Assembly (NCBI GenBank): GCA_024666565.1
Contig: CP088295.1
Span: forward strand, 124,001 to 188,000
From: Svornostia abyssi
Lineage (GTDB): Bacteria; Actinomycetota; Thermoleophilia; Solirubrobacterales; Solirubrobacteraceae
Direction: 5' to 3'
DNA: 64,000 nt
Both the position numbers and the translations under genes were made by a program. This document shows, in pieces, positions 1 through 8,144 of this stretch; the first letter of the stretch is position 1, and every line of letters begins with the position of its first letter. The notes under the pieces are model-generated. The model was not told where the DNA came from. It was given only the letters and a program-made list of their open reading frames with translations, and ran no database searches.

Positions 1-282
1 GCAGCGGCGCGACGTCGGCGAGCAGGTCCAGCCCGCCGTACATCTGCCAGTCCAGCACGCGGGTGGCGCCCCCTGGCTGACCACGACGAGGCCCGCCTGC
101 TGCAGGCGTTTGATCGCCTCGCGCACGGCATGGCGGTTGATGCCGAACTGCTCGGCGAGCACGCGCTCGGACGGCAGCGGGTCACCCGGGGCCAGCTCGG
201 AGCCCAGGATCTGGCGGCGCAGGTCGTCATGGACCTCGTCGGAGCGCAGCGGGCGGCGGGAAGAAGGAGAAGCGTCAGGCAT
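1..282 (-). CDS. GntR/FadR-family transcriptional regulator, N-terminal part (cut by window edge)
   Basis: Reading leftward from the ATG at 282, the protein starts with a short Ser/Pro-rich lead and then a winged helix-turn-helix typical of GntR regulators, including PSERVLAEQFGINRHAVREA at roughly residues 37-55. The effector-binding domain (FCD type in FadR-like proteins) would lie beyond the left edge. The reading frame breaks at the C run 69-73: adding one C continues the protein as GGATRVLDWQMYGGLDLL, a normal continuation for this family, so a sequencing deletion is likelier than a real truncation. A perfect palindrome sits three bases upstream of the start codon and suggests autoregulation. 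Family assignment is firm; ligand and targets are unknown, though acyl-CoA sensing is possible given the operator. Confidence 0.8.
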   Translation of the reverse strand, partial: MPDASPSSRRPLRSDEVHDDLRRQILGSELAPGDPLPSERVLAEQFGINRHAVREAIKRLQQAGLVVVSQGAPPACWTGRCTAGWTCSPTSRRC

Positions 283-284
283 TG

Positions 285-301
285 AACTGGTCCAACCAGT
301 T
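285..301. promoter_or_regulatory. FadR-type operator palindrome
   Basis: The sequence has a perfect inverted repeat with arms AACTGGT and ACCAGTT around a 3-base centre, immediately upstream of the GntR start at 282. It closely resembles the AACTGGT-centred operator recognised by E. coli FadR. A TACCTT hexamer on the minus strand lies upstream at about 315-320, so a protein bound here would sit just downstream of a likely promoter. Autoregulation is an inference. Confidence 0.6.
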
Positions 302-431
302 GCGGCTCACTGGAAGGTAGCGCACCGTCGGGCGGCGGTCCAGCGCAGCCTCCCACGATCCGTAGTCCTCCGGGAGACGGTTGAGGGTCCGCCCCGTTGG
401 CGACTCCGCGCACCGGGCCCAGACTCCATCC

Positions 432-1766
432 ATGGCACACGCGCATCAGCCCCGAGTCGTGATCGCCGGTGGCGGCGTCGGCGCCGTGGAGGCCGCCCTC
501 GCGGTCCGCGTGCTGGCCGGCCCCGTGCCGACGATCGACATGATCAGCCCGACCGGCACCTTCGTGTACCGGCCGATGGCGGTGACCGAGCCGTTCGGCG
601 GGAAACCCTTCGCCGAGATGGCGCTCGAGGACCTCCACGAGACCCACGACGTCCGCCGCATCGACGGCGCCGTCGCCGAGGTCCGCCCCGATGAGCACCT
701 CGTCGTGCTGCGCAGCGGCGAGGAGGTCACCTACGACGCGCTCGTCGTGGCCATCGGCGCGAAGCCGCGGCCGTGGCTGCCCGGGGCCGTGACCTTCGCG
801 GGGAACCCCGACGTCGACGCCATCCGCGCGGTGCTGGACCGCATCCGCGCCGGCGAGGTCGAGGAACTCGTCTTCGCCTCACCGCCCGGTGCGAGCTGGA
901 CGCTGCCGCTCTACGAGCTCGCCCTGCTCACGGCCGCGTGGATCGCCGACGAGGGGATCATGGGCGTATCGCTGGCGCTCGCCACGTCGGAGGAGGAGCC
1001 GCTGCGCGACTTCGGCCCCAGCGCCGCGCGCACCGTGCGGGACCTGCTCGGCGACCGCGGCGTGCGCTTCCTCAACGCCCAGGCGACGAACTACGACCAC
1101 GAGATCGTCACCCTCGCCAGCGGCCGCCCTGTCCGTGCCGACGCGGTCATCACGATGGCCGAGCTGACCGGCAACCCGATCCCCGGTCTGCCGACCGACG
1201 ACAACGGGTTCATCAGCGTGAACGAGCTCATGGGCGTCGAGGGCCTGGACGACGTCTGGGCCGTCGGCGACGCCACGACCTTCCCGGTCAAGCAGGGCGG
1301 GCTCGCCGCCCAGCAGGCCGACACCGCCGCGTCGGTCATCGCGGGCAAGCTCGGCGCGCCGGTCGGCGCCCAGCCGCTGCAGCCGGTGCTGCGGGGCATG
1401 CTGCTCACCGGCGTGACGTCGGCGTACCTGCGCGGCGACGCCGTCTCCAGCGACGCGGCGTTCGACCCGCTGTGGTGGCCGCCCACCAAGCTCGCCGGCC
1501 GCTACCTCGCGCCGTACCTCGCCGACCGCCACCAGCTCGACCCCGCCAGCCAGGAGCTCCAGGACCGCGTGCCGGTGCGCAAGGCCGGCGAGGAGCGTGA
1601 GGAGATGCGCCGCCTCGCGATCGAGTTCGCCGAAGCCGACGCGCTCTGGGGCGACTTCGACAGCGCGCTGCGCTGGCTGCGCACGCTGGAGTGGATCGAC
1701 GGCGTGCTGCCCGCGCAGCACGCCGAGCTCAAGGAGCGGTGGGAGCGGGAACTCGCGACCCATTGA
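432..1766 (+). CDS. NAD(P)/FAD-dependent oxidoreductase, sulfide:quinone oxidoreductase-like, without redox cysteines
   Basis: The protein of 444 residues has two Rossmann dinucleotide folds. The N-terminal FAD motif is VVIAGGGVGAVEAAL (about residues 9-23) and the C-terminal FAD-contacting motif is VWAVGDATTFPVKQGGLAAQ (about 280-299), the arrangement of type II NADH dehydrogenases and sulfide:quinone oxidoreductases. I see no cysteine anywhere in the translation, so it cannot use the SQR cysteine persulfide chemistry and is more likely a quinone- or NAD(P)H-linked flavoprotein of unknown substrate. The ATG at 432 was preferred over upstream in-frame codons because the protein then begins right before the FAD motif and a CAGACT hexamer lies six bases upstream. 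Its 3' end overlaps the convergent gene by 38 bases. Confidence 0.8.
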   Translation: MAHAHQPRVVIAGGGVGAVEAALAVRVLAGPVPTIDMISPTGTFVYRPMAVTEPFGGKPFAEMALEDLHETHDVRRIDGAVAEVRPDEHLVVLRSGEEVTYDALVVAIGAKPRPWLPGAVTFAGNPDVDAIRAVLDRIRAGEVEELVFASPPGASWTLPLYELALLTAAWIADEGIMGVSLALATSEEEPLRDFGPSAARTVRDLLGDRGVRFLNAQATNYDHEIVTLASGRPVRADAVITMAELTGNPIPGLPTDDNGFISVNELMGVEGLDDVWAVGDATTFPVKQGGLAAQQADTAASVIAGKLGAPVGAQPLQPVLRGMLLTGVTSAYLRGDAVSSDAAFDPLWWPPTKLAGRYLAPYLADRHQLDPASQELQDRVPVRKAGEEREEMRRLAIEFAEADALWGDFDSALRWLRTLEWIDGVLPAQHAELKERWERELATH

Positions 1767-2349
1767 CCGTCGCGGCGGCCGGGACGGTCTCCGGCCGCGC
1801 GCACACGGCGCCTTCGGTGAACTCCTGCGAGCCGATCCCGAGCGCCCAGTTGAACCGCGCGCGGTACTGCTCGACCGCGATGCTGCCGGTCAGCTCGATG
1901 AGCTGCTCATCGGTGAGGTGCACGCGCAGCTGCTCGATGAGCGCGTCGGAGACGTCGACCGGCGTGCGCGTCATGCCGACGGCGAGGTCGAGGACGAGCC
2001 GCTCGAGCTCATCGAAGTGCGGGCTCTCGGCGTAGCGGGGCAGGTCGAGCAGCTGGGCTTCGGTGATGCCGTGCTGCGTGCCGAACCACGACCCGATGTC
2101 GATGCAGAACTCGCAGCCGGTCATCGCCGCGGCCTTGATCGCCGCGAGCTCCTTGAGCTTGTCGTCGACCTGCGAGGCCTTGTCGAGCCCCATCTCCATG
2201 CCGAGGTAGCTGCGGTAGATCTGCGGATGGCGCGCGGCCACGAGCATCGGCTCGGGGACCTTGCCGGCGAACCGGCGCTTGGCCATCGCGAAGGTCAGCC
2301 GCGTGAGCGGGCGGCGCGTGGTGGGCGAGAGGGCGTCGATGCGGGCCAT
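1729..2349 (-). CDS. Carboxymuconolactone decarboxylase / AhpD-like protein
   Basis: This 206-residue protein has the AhpD-like helical fold signature, with a CxxC pair at Cys79 and Cys82 in TGCEFCIDIGSWFGTQHGI. AhpD-type proteins use such a pair as a thiol peroxidase or disulfide reductase site. The His that follows the CxxC by four residues in classical AhpD is a Gly here, with a His eleven residues on instead, so it belongs to a divergent branch. The gene starts inside the end of the upstream membrane-protein gene (55-base overlap), which implies one transcript driven from the promoter at 2791-2796. Both are divergent from the MocR regulator and are its likely targets. Role in peroxide or thiol stress is inferred only. 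Confidence 0.8.
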   Translation of the reverse strand: MARIDALSPTTRRPLTRLTFAMAKRRFAGKVPEPMLVAARHPQIYRSYLGMEMGLDKASQVDDKLKELAAIKAAAMTGCEFCIDIGSWFGTQHGITEAQLLDLPRYAESPHFDELERLVLDLAVGMTRTPVDVSDALIEQLRVHLTDEQLIELTGSIAVEQYRARFNWALGIGSQEFTEGAVCARPETVPAAATVNGSRVPAPTAP

Positions 2350-2783
2350 GAAACGCTCCGGTGGGTTCGGGTTTGGGACAGCAGCCAGGCGGCGAGCGCG
2401 ACCTGCGCGAGGAAGCCCCCGAGCGACAGGACGTTGTCGACGGTGCCGTAGCTGCCGGTGGTGGTCAGGTGGTAGACGGCGTGCGGCACGCTCGCCGCGA
2501 GGAAGGCGATCAGCGCGACCTGCACGACGCGGCGCTCGAGCAGCACCGCCGCCGCGATGAGCACGACGGCGAGGCCGAGCTGCGCGGCGCCGACGTCCCG
2601 GCTGAGGTGCTCGTCGTACACGCTCACCGGCGGCAGCCAGGAACGGCCGAGGCCGGGGAAGTCGTCGTAGAAGCCGCGGGGCGCGGTGAGCATCCAGATC
2701 GCCTGGATCACCGGCACCGCCGCGAGGGCGATGAGGCCGGCGCGGAAGCGGCCGGGGCGGGGCAGCGCGGCGTCGGAGGTCAT
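2295..2783 (-). CDS. Small polytopic membrane protein
   Basis: The 162-residue translation has about four hydrophobic segments (roughly residues 16-33, 68-84, 88-103 and 125-140) and a polar, basic tail. It resembles the small four-helix membrane proteins of the DoxX/DUF4345 kind, but I cannot assign a family with certainty. Start ATG at 2783 sits seven bases downstream of a minus-strand TACGGT hexamer, consistent with a leaderless transcript. The last 55 bases overlap the AhpD-like gene that follows in the same direction. The divergent MocR regulator starts only 46 bases away, so this pair is probably its regulon. Confidence 0.65.
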   Translation of the reverse strand: MTSDAALPRPGRFRAGLIALAAVPVIQAIWMLTAPRGFYDDFPGLGRSWLPPVSVYDEHLSRDVGAAQLGLAVVLIAAAVLLERRVVQVALIAFLAASVPHAVYHLTTTGSYGTVDNVLSLGGFLAQVALAAWLLSQTRTHRSVSWPASTPSRPPRAARSRG

Positions 2784-2790
2784 AGCGAGA

Positions 2791-2824
2791 ACCGTAGACC
2801 GGGATTGGTCCGCCGGTAAGGTCC
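2791..2824. promoter_or_regulatory. Divergent leaderless promoters and candidate MocR operator
   Basis: Within the 46 bases between the two divergent starts are two -10-like hexamers: TACGGT on the minus strand (2791-2796, seven bases from the ATG at 2783) and TAAGGT on the plus strand (2817-2822, seven bases from the GTG at 2830). A direct repeat GGTCC occurs at 2807-2811 and 2820-2824, the second copy overlapping the plus-strand hexamer. Direct repeats of TGGTCC type near their own gene are common for MocR regulators, so this is a plausible autoregulatory site. Confidence 0.55.
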
Positions 2825-2829
2825 AGTTC

Positions 2830-4306
2830 GTGAGTCTCGTACAGGACCAGTTCGCGCCGGACCTGCTCGTCGGGATCGACCGCGACGGAACGGAGCCGCT
2901 GCGCGCGCAGCTCGAACGCGCGCTGCGCGACGCGATCCGTGAGGGGACGGCTGCACGCCGGGACGCGGCTGCCGTCAACGCGTGCGCTGGCGGCGGAGCT
3001 CTCGCTGTCGCGCGGCGTCGTCGTCGAGGCGTACGCGCAGCTCACCGCCGAGGGGTACCTCGTGGCGCGACAGGGTGCGCCGACCCGCGTGGCCGCGGTC
3101 AACGCGGCGGGCGCGCAGGACCGGCCGGCCACGGACCGACCGGCGCCGGCGGGGGCGAACGACCCGGAGGTCGCGGCCGCGGTGGCCCACGCGCGGCGCA
3201 GCTGGGTCGGCGGCGCGACGCCGGCGTTCGACCTGCGGCCGTGGGCGCCGGACCTCGCCGCGTTCCCCCGCCGCGCGTGGGCGTCCTCGCTGCGCACCGT
3301 GCTGCGCGACGCGCCCGACGCCGCGCTGGGCAACCCGACCGAGCCGCGCGGCGCCGACGTGCTGCGCGCCACGCTGGCCGCGTACCTCGGCCGCAGCCGG
3401 GGCGTGGCGACGGACGCCGGGCACATGGTCGTGACCGGCGGCATGACGGGCGGCGTGGCGGCGATCGGCGCGGCGCTGCGGCTGCGCGGCGTGCGGCGGA
3501 TCGCCGTCGAGGATCCTGGGTTCTCGGTGCACCGCCTGCTGCTCGGCCGCGCGGGGCTGGAGACGATCCCGGTGCCGGTCGACGAGGACGGTCTCGACGT
3601 CGACGCGCTGGCCGTCACGGATGCCGAAGCCGTGCTCGTCGCTCCCGCGCACCAGTACCCGACCGGCGCGGTGCTGGCGCCCGAGCGACGGACCGCGCTG
3701 CTCGCGTGGGCGCGCGAGCGCGACGCGCTGGTCCTCGAAGACGACTACGACGGCGAGTACCGCTACGACCGCGAGCCCGTCGGCGCGCTGCAGGGCCTGG
3801 ACCCCGGCCGCGTCGTCTACCTCGGGTCGGCGAGCAAGATGCTGGCACCGGCGCTGCGGCTCGGCTGGGCGGCGCTGCCCGGACACCTCGTCGGCGAGGT
3901 CGCGCTGCACGCGGCCGCCGGCGGCGGAGCCCCGATGCTCGACCAGCTCGCGCTGGCCGATCTCATCGACCGCGGTGAGCTGGACCGCCACCTGCGCCGC
4001 ATGCGCCCGGTGTACCGCGCGCGGCGCGAGGCGCTGCTCGCCGCGTTCTCCGCCGAGCTGCCGGCCGCGCGCGTCACGGGAATCGCCGCGGGGCTGAGCT
4101 TCACGGTGCTGCTCGATCGGCTCGACGAGGGCGCCGCGTGCGTCGAGGCCGGGCGGCGGGGGATCGCCGTGTGGGGCCTCGGGTCGTTCCGCGCCGCGCC
4201 ATCGCCTGACGACGAGACCGGGCTGATCATCGGCTACGGCGCGCTGCCGCAGAGCGCGGCGCGCCGCGCGGTCGCGGAGCTGGCCGCCGCGGTGGCGCAG
4301 GCGTGA
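2830..4306 (+). CDS. MocR/PdxR-family regulator (GntR DNA-binding domain fused to aminotransferase fold)
   Basis: Residues up to about 75 form a GntR-type winged helix (LPSTRALAAELSLSRGVVVE), followed by a fold-type I aminotransferase domain with the PLP-lysine motif LGSASKMLAP near the middle. MocR proteins bind PLP or a PLP adduct as effector and usually control neighbouring transport or metabolic genes. A frame break lies in the G run 2943-2946: removing one G joins the leaderless GTG start (2830) to the long downstream frame, giving about 491 residues, normal for the family. Without the correction an in-frame start near 2939 would lack half the DNA-binding domain. It is divergent from the membrane protein/AhpD-like pair, its probable targets. 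Confidence 0.85.
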
Positions 4307-4307
4307 G

Positions 4308-4943
4308 TCAGGCGGCCACGCCGCCGAAGTACAGCGCCAGCGTCGCGTCGACGATGCGCTGCGTCTCCTCGGGCGTCGCCTCTCGGCGCGTCTCCTCCAG
4401 CGCCACCGAGAAGATCATCGCGTTGACGACGCGCGCGGTCGCCTCGACGTCGAGGTCGGCGCGGAGATAGCCGCGGCTCCTGCCGTGCCCCAGGTACGCG
4501 GCCGTGACCTGCGTGGCCGCATCGGTGAAGGCGCTCGCCTTGCCCGCGAGCTCCTCGTCGACCCCGCCCGCCTCGACGAGCAGCGCGCGCAGCAACCGCA
4601 GGACGGCCGGGTCATCGCGCAGCGCGACGGTGAAGCCGGAGGCGATCCTCCGCACCTGCTCCTGGTAGTCCTCGAACGTGTCCGCAGCCGCCGGCGCGTT
4701 CTCGGCGGTCAGCAGCGACATGACGCCGCTCATGGCGTCGTCGATGACGACGTCGAACAGCGCGCGCTTGCCGGCGAAGTGCGCGTAGATGCTGCTGTTG
4801 CCCACCCCGAGGCGCTGGGCGATGTCCGCGATCCCGGTGCGGTGGTAGCCGCGCTCCGCGAAGACCTCGGCGGCCGTCTGCACGATCTCCTCACGCAACT
4901 GGAGCCGCATGCGCTCGGCCCGGGAGCTCGTCGGGGTGCTCAC
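4308..4943 (-). CDS. TetR/AcrR-family transcriptional regulator
   Basis: The 211-residue protein has a typical TetR helix-turn-helix near residues 15-60 (AAEVFAERGYHRTGIADIAQ, then GVGNSSIYAHFAGKRALFD) and a helical C-terminal ligand-binding domain. I chose GTG 4943 instead of the upstream in-frame GTG at 4952 because a TATTGT hexamer lies exactly seven bases before it. It is divergent from the Baeyer-Villiger-like monooxygenase, and the 50-odd bases between them hold two palindromes. It is therefore probably the local repressor of that monooxygenase and of itself. Its stop lies one base from the end of the convergent MocR gene. Confidence 0.88.
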   Translation of the reverse strand: MSTPTSSRAERMRLQLREEIVQTAAEVFAERGYHRTGIADIAQRLGVGNSSIYAHFAGKRALFDVVIDDAMSGVMSLLTAENAPAAADTFEDYQEQVRRIASGFTVALRDDPAVLRLLRALLVEAGGVDEELAGKASAFTDAATQVTAAYLGHGRSRGYLRADLDVEATARVVNAMIFSVALEETRREATPEETQRIVDATLALYFGGVAA

Positions 4944-4950
4944 GCGCCCC

Positions 4951-4995
4951 ACAATAGCGCTCGGAATGCTCGTTCCAAGTCGGAATCTGTATTCT
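4951..4995. promoter_or_regulatory. Divergent promoters with two TetR-type palindromes
   Basis: The minus-strand hexamer TATTGT (4951-4956) and plus-strand hexamer TATTCT (4990-4995) each lie seven bases from the respective start codons. Between and over them are two inverted repeats: GGAATGCTCGTTCC (4963-4976) and GAATCTGTATTC (4983-4994). The second overlaps the monooxygenase -10 hexamer. Their centres are about 19 bases apart, so two TetR dimers could bind on nearly the same face of the helix. Repression of both genes by the adjacent TetR protein is inferred. Confidence 0.65.
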
Positions 4996-5002
4996 CACGG
5001 CC

Positions 5003-6568
5003 ATGACCCCCGACCACGAGGTCGTCGTCATCGGCGCCGGCCCCGGCGGCATCGCCGCGGCGATCATGCTGCTGCAGGCCGGCGTGACCGACCTCGCCGT
5101 GCTCGAGCGCGCGGACGGCGTCGGCGGTTCGTGGCGTGACAACACGTACCCGGGCATCGGCGTCGACATCCCGTCGCTGGCCTACCAGTACTCCTTCGCC
5201 CGCAACGCCGAGTGGTCGCGCGTCTTCGCCCGCGGCGCCGAGGTGCTCGCCTACCACCAGGACGTCGCCGAGCGGTTCGGCCTGGGTCCGCACCTGCGGT
5301 TCAACTGCGAGGTGGTGCGCGAGGTCTGGGACGACGACGCCCACGTGTGGCACCTGAGCCTGGCCGACGGCCGGACCGTCACCGCGCGGTTCGTCGTCTC
5401 AGCCGTCGGCGCGTTCCTGCGCGCGAAGGACGACCCGGGGATCGCGGGGCTCGACACCTTCGCAGGCAAGATCCAGCGGCCGGACGCCTGGGACCACGAG
5501 CACGACCTTCGCGGCGCGCGCGTCGCGGTCATCGGCACCGGTGCCAGCGCCGTCCAGATCGTGCCGTCCATCGCAAAGGACGTGCAGCGCCTCGACGTCT
5601 ACCAGCGCACCCCCGTGTGGTGCCTGCCCAAGCTCGACGCGCCGGTGCCGCCGTGGATCCAGCGCGTCCTCGCCGTCCCCGGCGTGGCGGCCGCCCTGCA
5701 CGGCGCGAGCCTCGCCGGGGTCGAACTGTTCCTGCGCGGCCTCACGCAGACACCCGACGCGATCGGCCGGCCCGCGCTGCGCACCATCGATCGCGTGGCC
5801 CGCGGCCGCTACCGCGCGCTGATCGCCCGGAAGGTCCGCGACCCCGAAACCCGCACGGCGCTCACGCCCGACTACGGCATGTTCGCCAAGCGCCCCACCT
5901 TCTCCAACCGCTACCTCACGGCCTTCAACCAGGACCACGTCGACCTCATCACCGACCCCATCGCGCGGATCACGCCCACCGGGATCGAGACGCGCGACGG
6001 GACCGCCCGCGACGTCGACGTGCTCGTCCTGGCGACCGGCTACCACCTGTTCTCCGACCCCGAGAGCTACGAGCCCGGCACGATCATCGGGCGCGACGGA
6101 TTCGACCTCGGCCGCTGGTACCGCGACGAAGGGCTCCAGGCGTACGAGAGCGTCGCCGTGCCCGGACTGCCGAACCGCTGGACGGTCGTGGGCCCGTACT
6201 CCTGGACCGGCACCGGCTGGCACGCGCTCGTGGAGCTCAACGCGCGGCACATCACGCGGGCGATCACCGCCGCGCGCGCCCGGCGCGCCACCGCCGTGGA
6301 GGTCCGCCGCGAAGCGCACGACGCCTACCACGCAGAGGTCCGGCGGCGCGGCCGGCTGATCGACTGGTACTTCACGGGCCTGAACGGCCACGTCCGCTCG
6401 TACTACGTGAACTCGCAGGGGGACGTGCCGTACATCCGCCCTGCGAGCCTGCTGCAGGCGCGCCGCCGAGCCGCGCGGTTCCCGCTCGGCGACTACCGCT
6501 TCACCGCGGGTCGCTACGAGAGCGACCGCGAGATGATCATGCGCTGCACCTCGCTGGTGCCCTCGTAG
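5003..6568 (+). CDS. FAD-dependent monooxygenase, Baeyer-Villiger/flavin-containing type
   Basis: The 521-residue protein has an N-terminal FAD motif (VVVIGAGPGGIAAAIMLL, residues about 7-24), an NADP motif (VAVIGTGASAVQIVPS, about 173-188) and an ATG-like motif VLVLATGYH. These are the hallmarks of class B flavoprotein monooxygenases, which insert oxygen next to ketones or oxidise heteroatoms with NADPH and O2. The Baeyer-Villiger fingerprint reads FAGKIQRPDAWD, so the usual His is Arg. This argues for an atypical or otherwise specialised enzyme. ATG 5003 follows a TATTCT hexamer by seven bases. Its 3' end overlaps the convergent acyl-CoA dehydrogenase by 55 bases. Substrate unknown. Confidence 0.85.
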   Translation: MTPDHEVVVIGAGPGGIAAAIMLLQAGVTDLAVLERADGVGGSWRDNTYPGIGVDIPSLAYQYSFARNAEWSRVFARGAEVLAYHQDVAERFGLGPHLRFNCEVVREVWDDDAHVWHLSLADGRTVTARFVVSAVGAFLRAKDDPGIAGLDTFAGKIQRPDAWDHEHDLRGARVAVIGTGASAVQIVPSIAKDVQRLDVYQRTPVWCLPKLDAPVPPWIQRVLAVPGVAAALHGASLAGVELFLRGLTQTPDAIGRPALRTIDRVARGRYRALIARKVRDPETRTALTPDYGMFAKRPTFSNRYLTAFNQDHVDLITDPIARITPTGIETRDGTARDVDVLVLATGYHLFSDPESYEPGTIIGRDGFDLGRWYRDEGLQAYESVAVPGLPNRWTVVGPYSWTGTGWHALVELNARHITRAITAARARRATAVEVRREAHDAYHAEVRRRGRLIDWYFTGLNGHVRSYYVNSQGDVPYIRPASLLQARRRAARFPLGDYRFTAGRYESDREMIMRCTSLVPS

Positions 6569-7665
6569 ATCTGGGTGATCTTCGCGTCGCGCATCATCCG
6601 CTCGACCGGGTACTCGGTCACGTAGCCGTAGCCGCCGAGGACCTGCACCGCCTCGACCGTCACGGCCATGGCGGTGTCCGACGCGATGAGCTTCGCCATC
6701 GAGCCGTGCACCTGGTAATCGGCGTCGCCGCGGTCGGCCTTCGCGCACGCCTCGTAGGTGATCGCGCGGGCGGCGGCGGTCTTCGCCTGCATGTCGGCGA
6801 GCTTGAACGCGATGCCCTGGTGGCGGTTGATCGGCTTGCCGAACTGGATGCGCTCGCTCGCGTACTTCGCGGCGTAGTCGGTGGCGCCCTGGGCGATGCC
6901 CGTCGCCTGCGCGGCGGCGCCGAGGCGCGTGTACGAGAGCGTCTTCAGGGCGACGGCCATGCCCTTGCCCTCCTCGCCGACGAGATTCGCGTGCGGCACG
7001 CGGACGTCCTCGTAGACCGGCGAGCCCGTGGGCGAGCCCTTGATGCCGAGCTTCTTCTCGAGCTTGCCGATGGAGAAGCCCGGACGATCCTTCTCGACGA
7101 TGAACGCGGAGACCTTGCCGGCCTCGCGGTCGGTCACCGCGAACGTGAGGTAGTAGTCGGCGATGCCGGAGTTCGTGATCCAGTTCTTCGCGCCGTTGAT
7201 GACCCACTCGTCGCCGTCGCGGTACGCGTGGGTGCGCATGCTGGCGGGGTCCGACCCGGCCTCGGGCTCGGAGAGCGCGAACGCCGGTGTGATCTCACCA
7301 GAGGCCAGACGGGGCAGCCACTCCTGCTTCTGCTCCTCGCTGCCGAAGAGCTTGATCGGCATCGAGCCGAGCTCCTGGACCATGAGGATGAGCGACGTCG
7401 CCGCGCACGCCTTGGCGATCTCCTCGACGCCGATGTTCAGCATGAGGATGCCGGTGCCGGTGCCGCCGTACTCCTCGTCGAACGGAAGGCCGAGGATGCC
7501 GTTCTCGGCGAGGATCTCGCGCAGGTCGTGCGGGTACTCCGCGTTCGCGTCGATGTCGTGGGCGCGCGGCGCGATCTTCTCGGTCGCGATCTGACGGATC
7601 ATGTCGCGGAGGTCGAGGAACTCCTGCGGCAGCGCGAAGAGGTCGGTGTGGGTGCTCGTAGCCAT
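6514..7665 (-). CDS. Acyl-CoA dehydrogenase
   Basis: The 383-residue sequence covers a full acyl-CoA dehydrogenase: an N-terminal helical domain, a central beta domain with FALSEPEAGSD and WITNSG, and a C-terminal helical domain with ERIQFGKPI, QVLGGYGYV and IYEGTSEVQR. The Glu in YEGTSEVQ is the catalytic base position of short-chain and related enzymes. The protein would catalyse FAD-linked alpha,beta-dehydrogenation of an acyl-CoA, passing electrons to ETF. Length and motifs are normal. A palindrome covering a possible promoter lies directly upstream (7666-7686). The deazaflavin-type gene lies 31 bases upstream in the same direction, so both may share a transcript. Chain-length preference cannot be told from the sequence. 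Confidence 0.92.
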   Translation of the reverse strand: MATSTHTDLFALPQEFLDLRDMIRQIATEKIAPRAHDIDANAEYPHDLREILAENGILGLPFDEEYGGTGTGILMLNIGVEEIAKACAATSLILMVQELGSMPIKLFGSEEQKQEWLPRLASGEITPAFALSEPEAGSDPASMRTHAYRDGDEWVINGAKNWITNSGIADYYLTFAVTDREAGKVSAFIVEKDRPGFSIGKLEKKLGIKGSPTGSPVYEDVRVPHANLVGEEGKGMAVALKTLSYTRLGAAAQATGIAQGATDYAAKYASERIQFGKPINRHQGIAFKLADMQAKTAAARAITYEACAKADRGDADYQVHGSMAKLIASDTAMAVTVEAVQVLGGYGYVTEYPVERMMRDAKITQIYEGTSEVQRMIISRSLS

Positions 7666-7686
7666 AACTACCCACCCACTGTAGTT
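7666..7686. promoter_or_regulatory. Palindrome over the acyl-CoA dehydrogenase promoter region
   Basis: Arms AACTAC (7666-7671) and GTAGTT (7681-7686) form a perfect inverted repeat with a 9-base centre, starting at the base next to the acyl-CoA dehydrogenase start codon. A minus-strand TACAGT hexamer (7678-7683) overlaps the distal arm. This could be an operator for a fatty-acid regulator or a hairpin at the 5' end of the mRNA. No regulator gene is adjacent. Confidence 0.4.
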
Positions 7687-7696
7687 GGAAGGTCGC

Positions 7697-8092
7697 CTAT
7701 TGGCCGCAAGACAGGCGAACCATGACGACGTCGTCGCCGACCGTGCCCTCCGCCTTCGGGAAGCGCCGCAGGTAGGCGGCCAGCGGCCCGGCCAGCGCCT
7801 CACGGTCCCCCTCGAGCAGCTCCGCGTGCCAGATCTGCTCGTCGCCGCGCACACGCGCGACGACATCAGCCCCGCCGCGGAGGTTGCGCCACCACTGCTT
7901 CTGCGCGTGCATGCCCACGAAGACGAGGATGTCCGCGCCGTCCCGCGCATACATGACAGGGAACGTGAACCGGCGGCCCGACCGCCGGCCCGTCACCGTG
8001 AGCAGGAGCAGGGCGCCGCTGACCAGCCGGTGCGCCCGAGAGCGCAGGATCGCCGCGACGAGCGGGTTGAACACCCGGATGGCCTTGAGCAC
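7697..8092 (-). CDS. Deazaflavin (F420)-dependent reductase, Ddn/nitroreductase-like family
   Basis: This 131-residue protein has the split beta-barrel pattern of the actinobacterial Ddn-like family, including LTVTGRRSGRRFTFPVMY and KQWWRNLRGGADV, which in this family help bind coenzyme F420. Members reduce quinones or nitro compounds, or are of unknown role. Start GTG 8092 is preferred because there is no nearer ATG and the family begins shortly before this point. It lies just upstream of, and co-oriented with, the acyl-CoA dehydrogenase. Physiological substrate not predictable. Confidence 0.78.
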   Translation of the reverse strand: MLKAIRVFNPLVAAILRSRAHRLVSGALLLLTVTGRRSGRRFTFPVMYARDGADILVFVGMHAQKQWWRNLRGGADVVARVRGDEQIWHAELLEGDREALAGPLAAYLRRFPKAEGTVGDDVVMVRLSCGQ

Positions 8093-8144
8093 GTTGACAC
8101 CGTAACGCTGTCCCCCGCGACGCCGATGTCCGATACTCCTGGTG

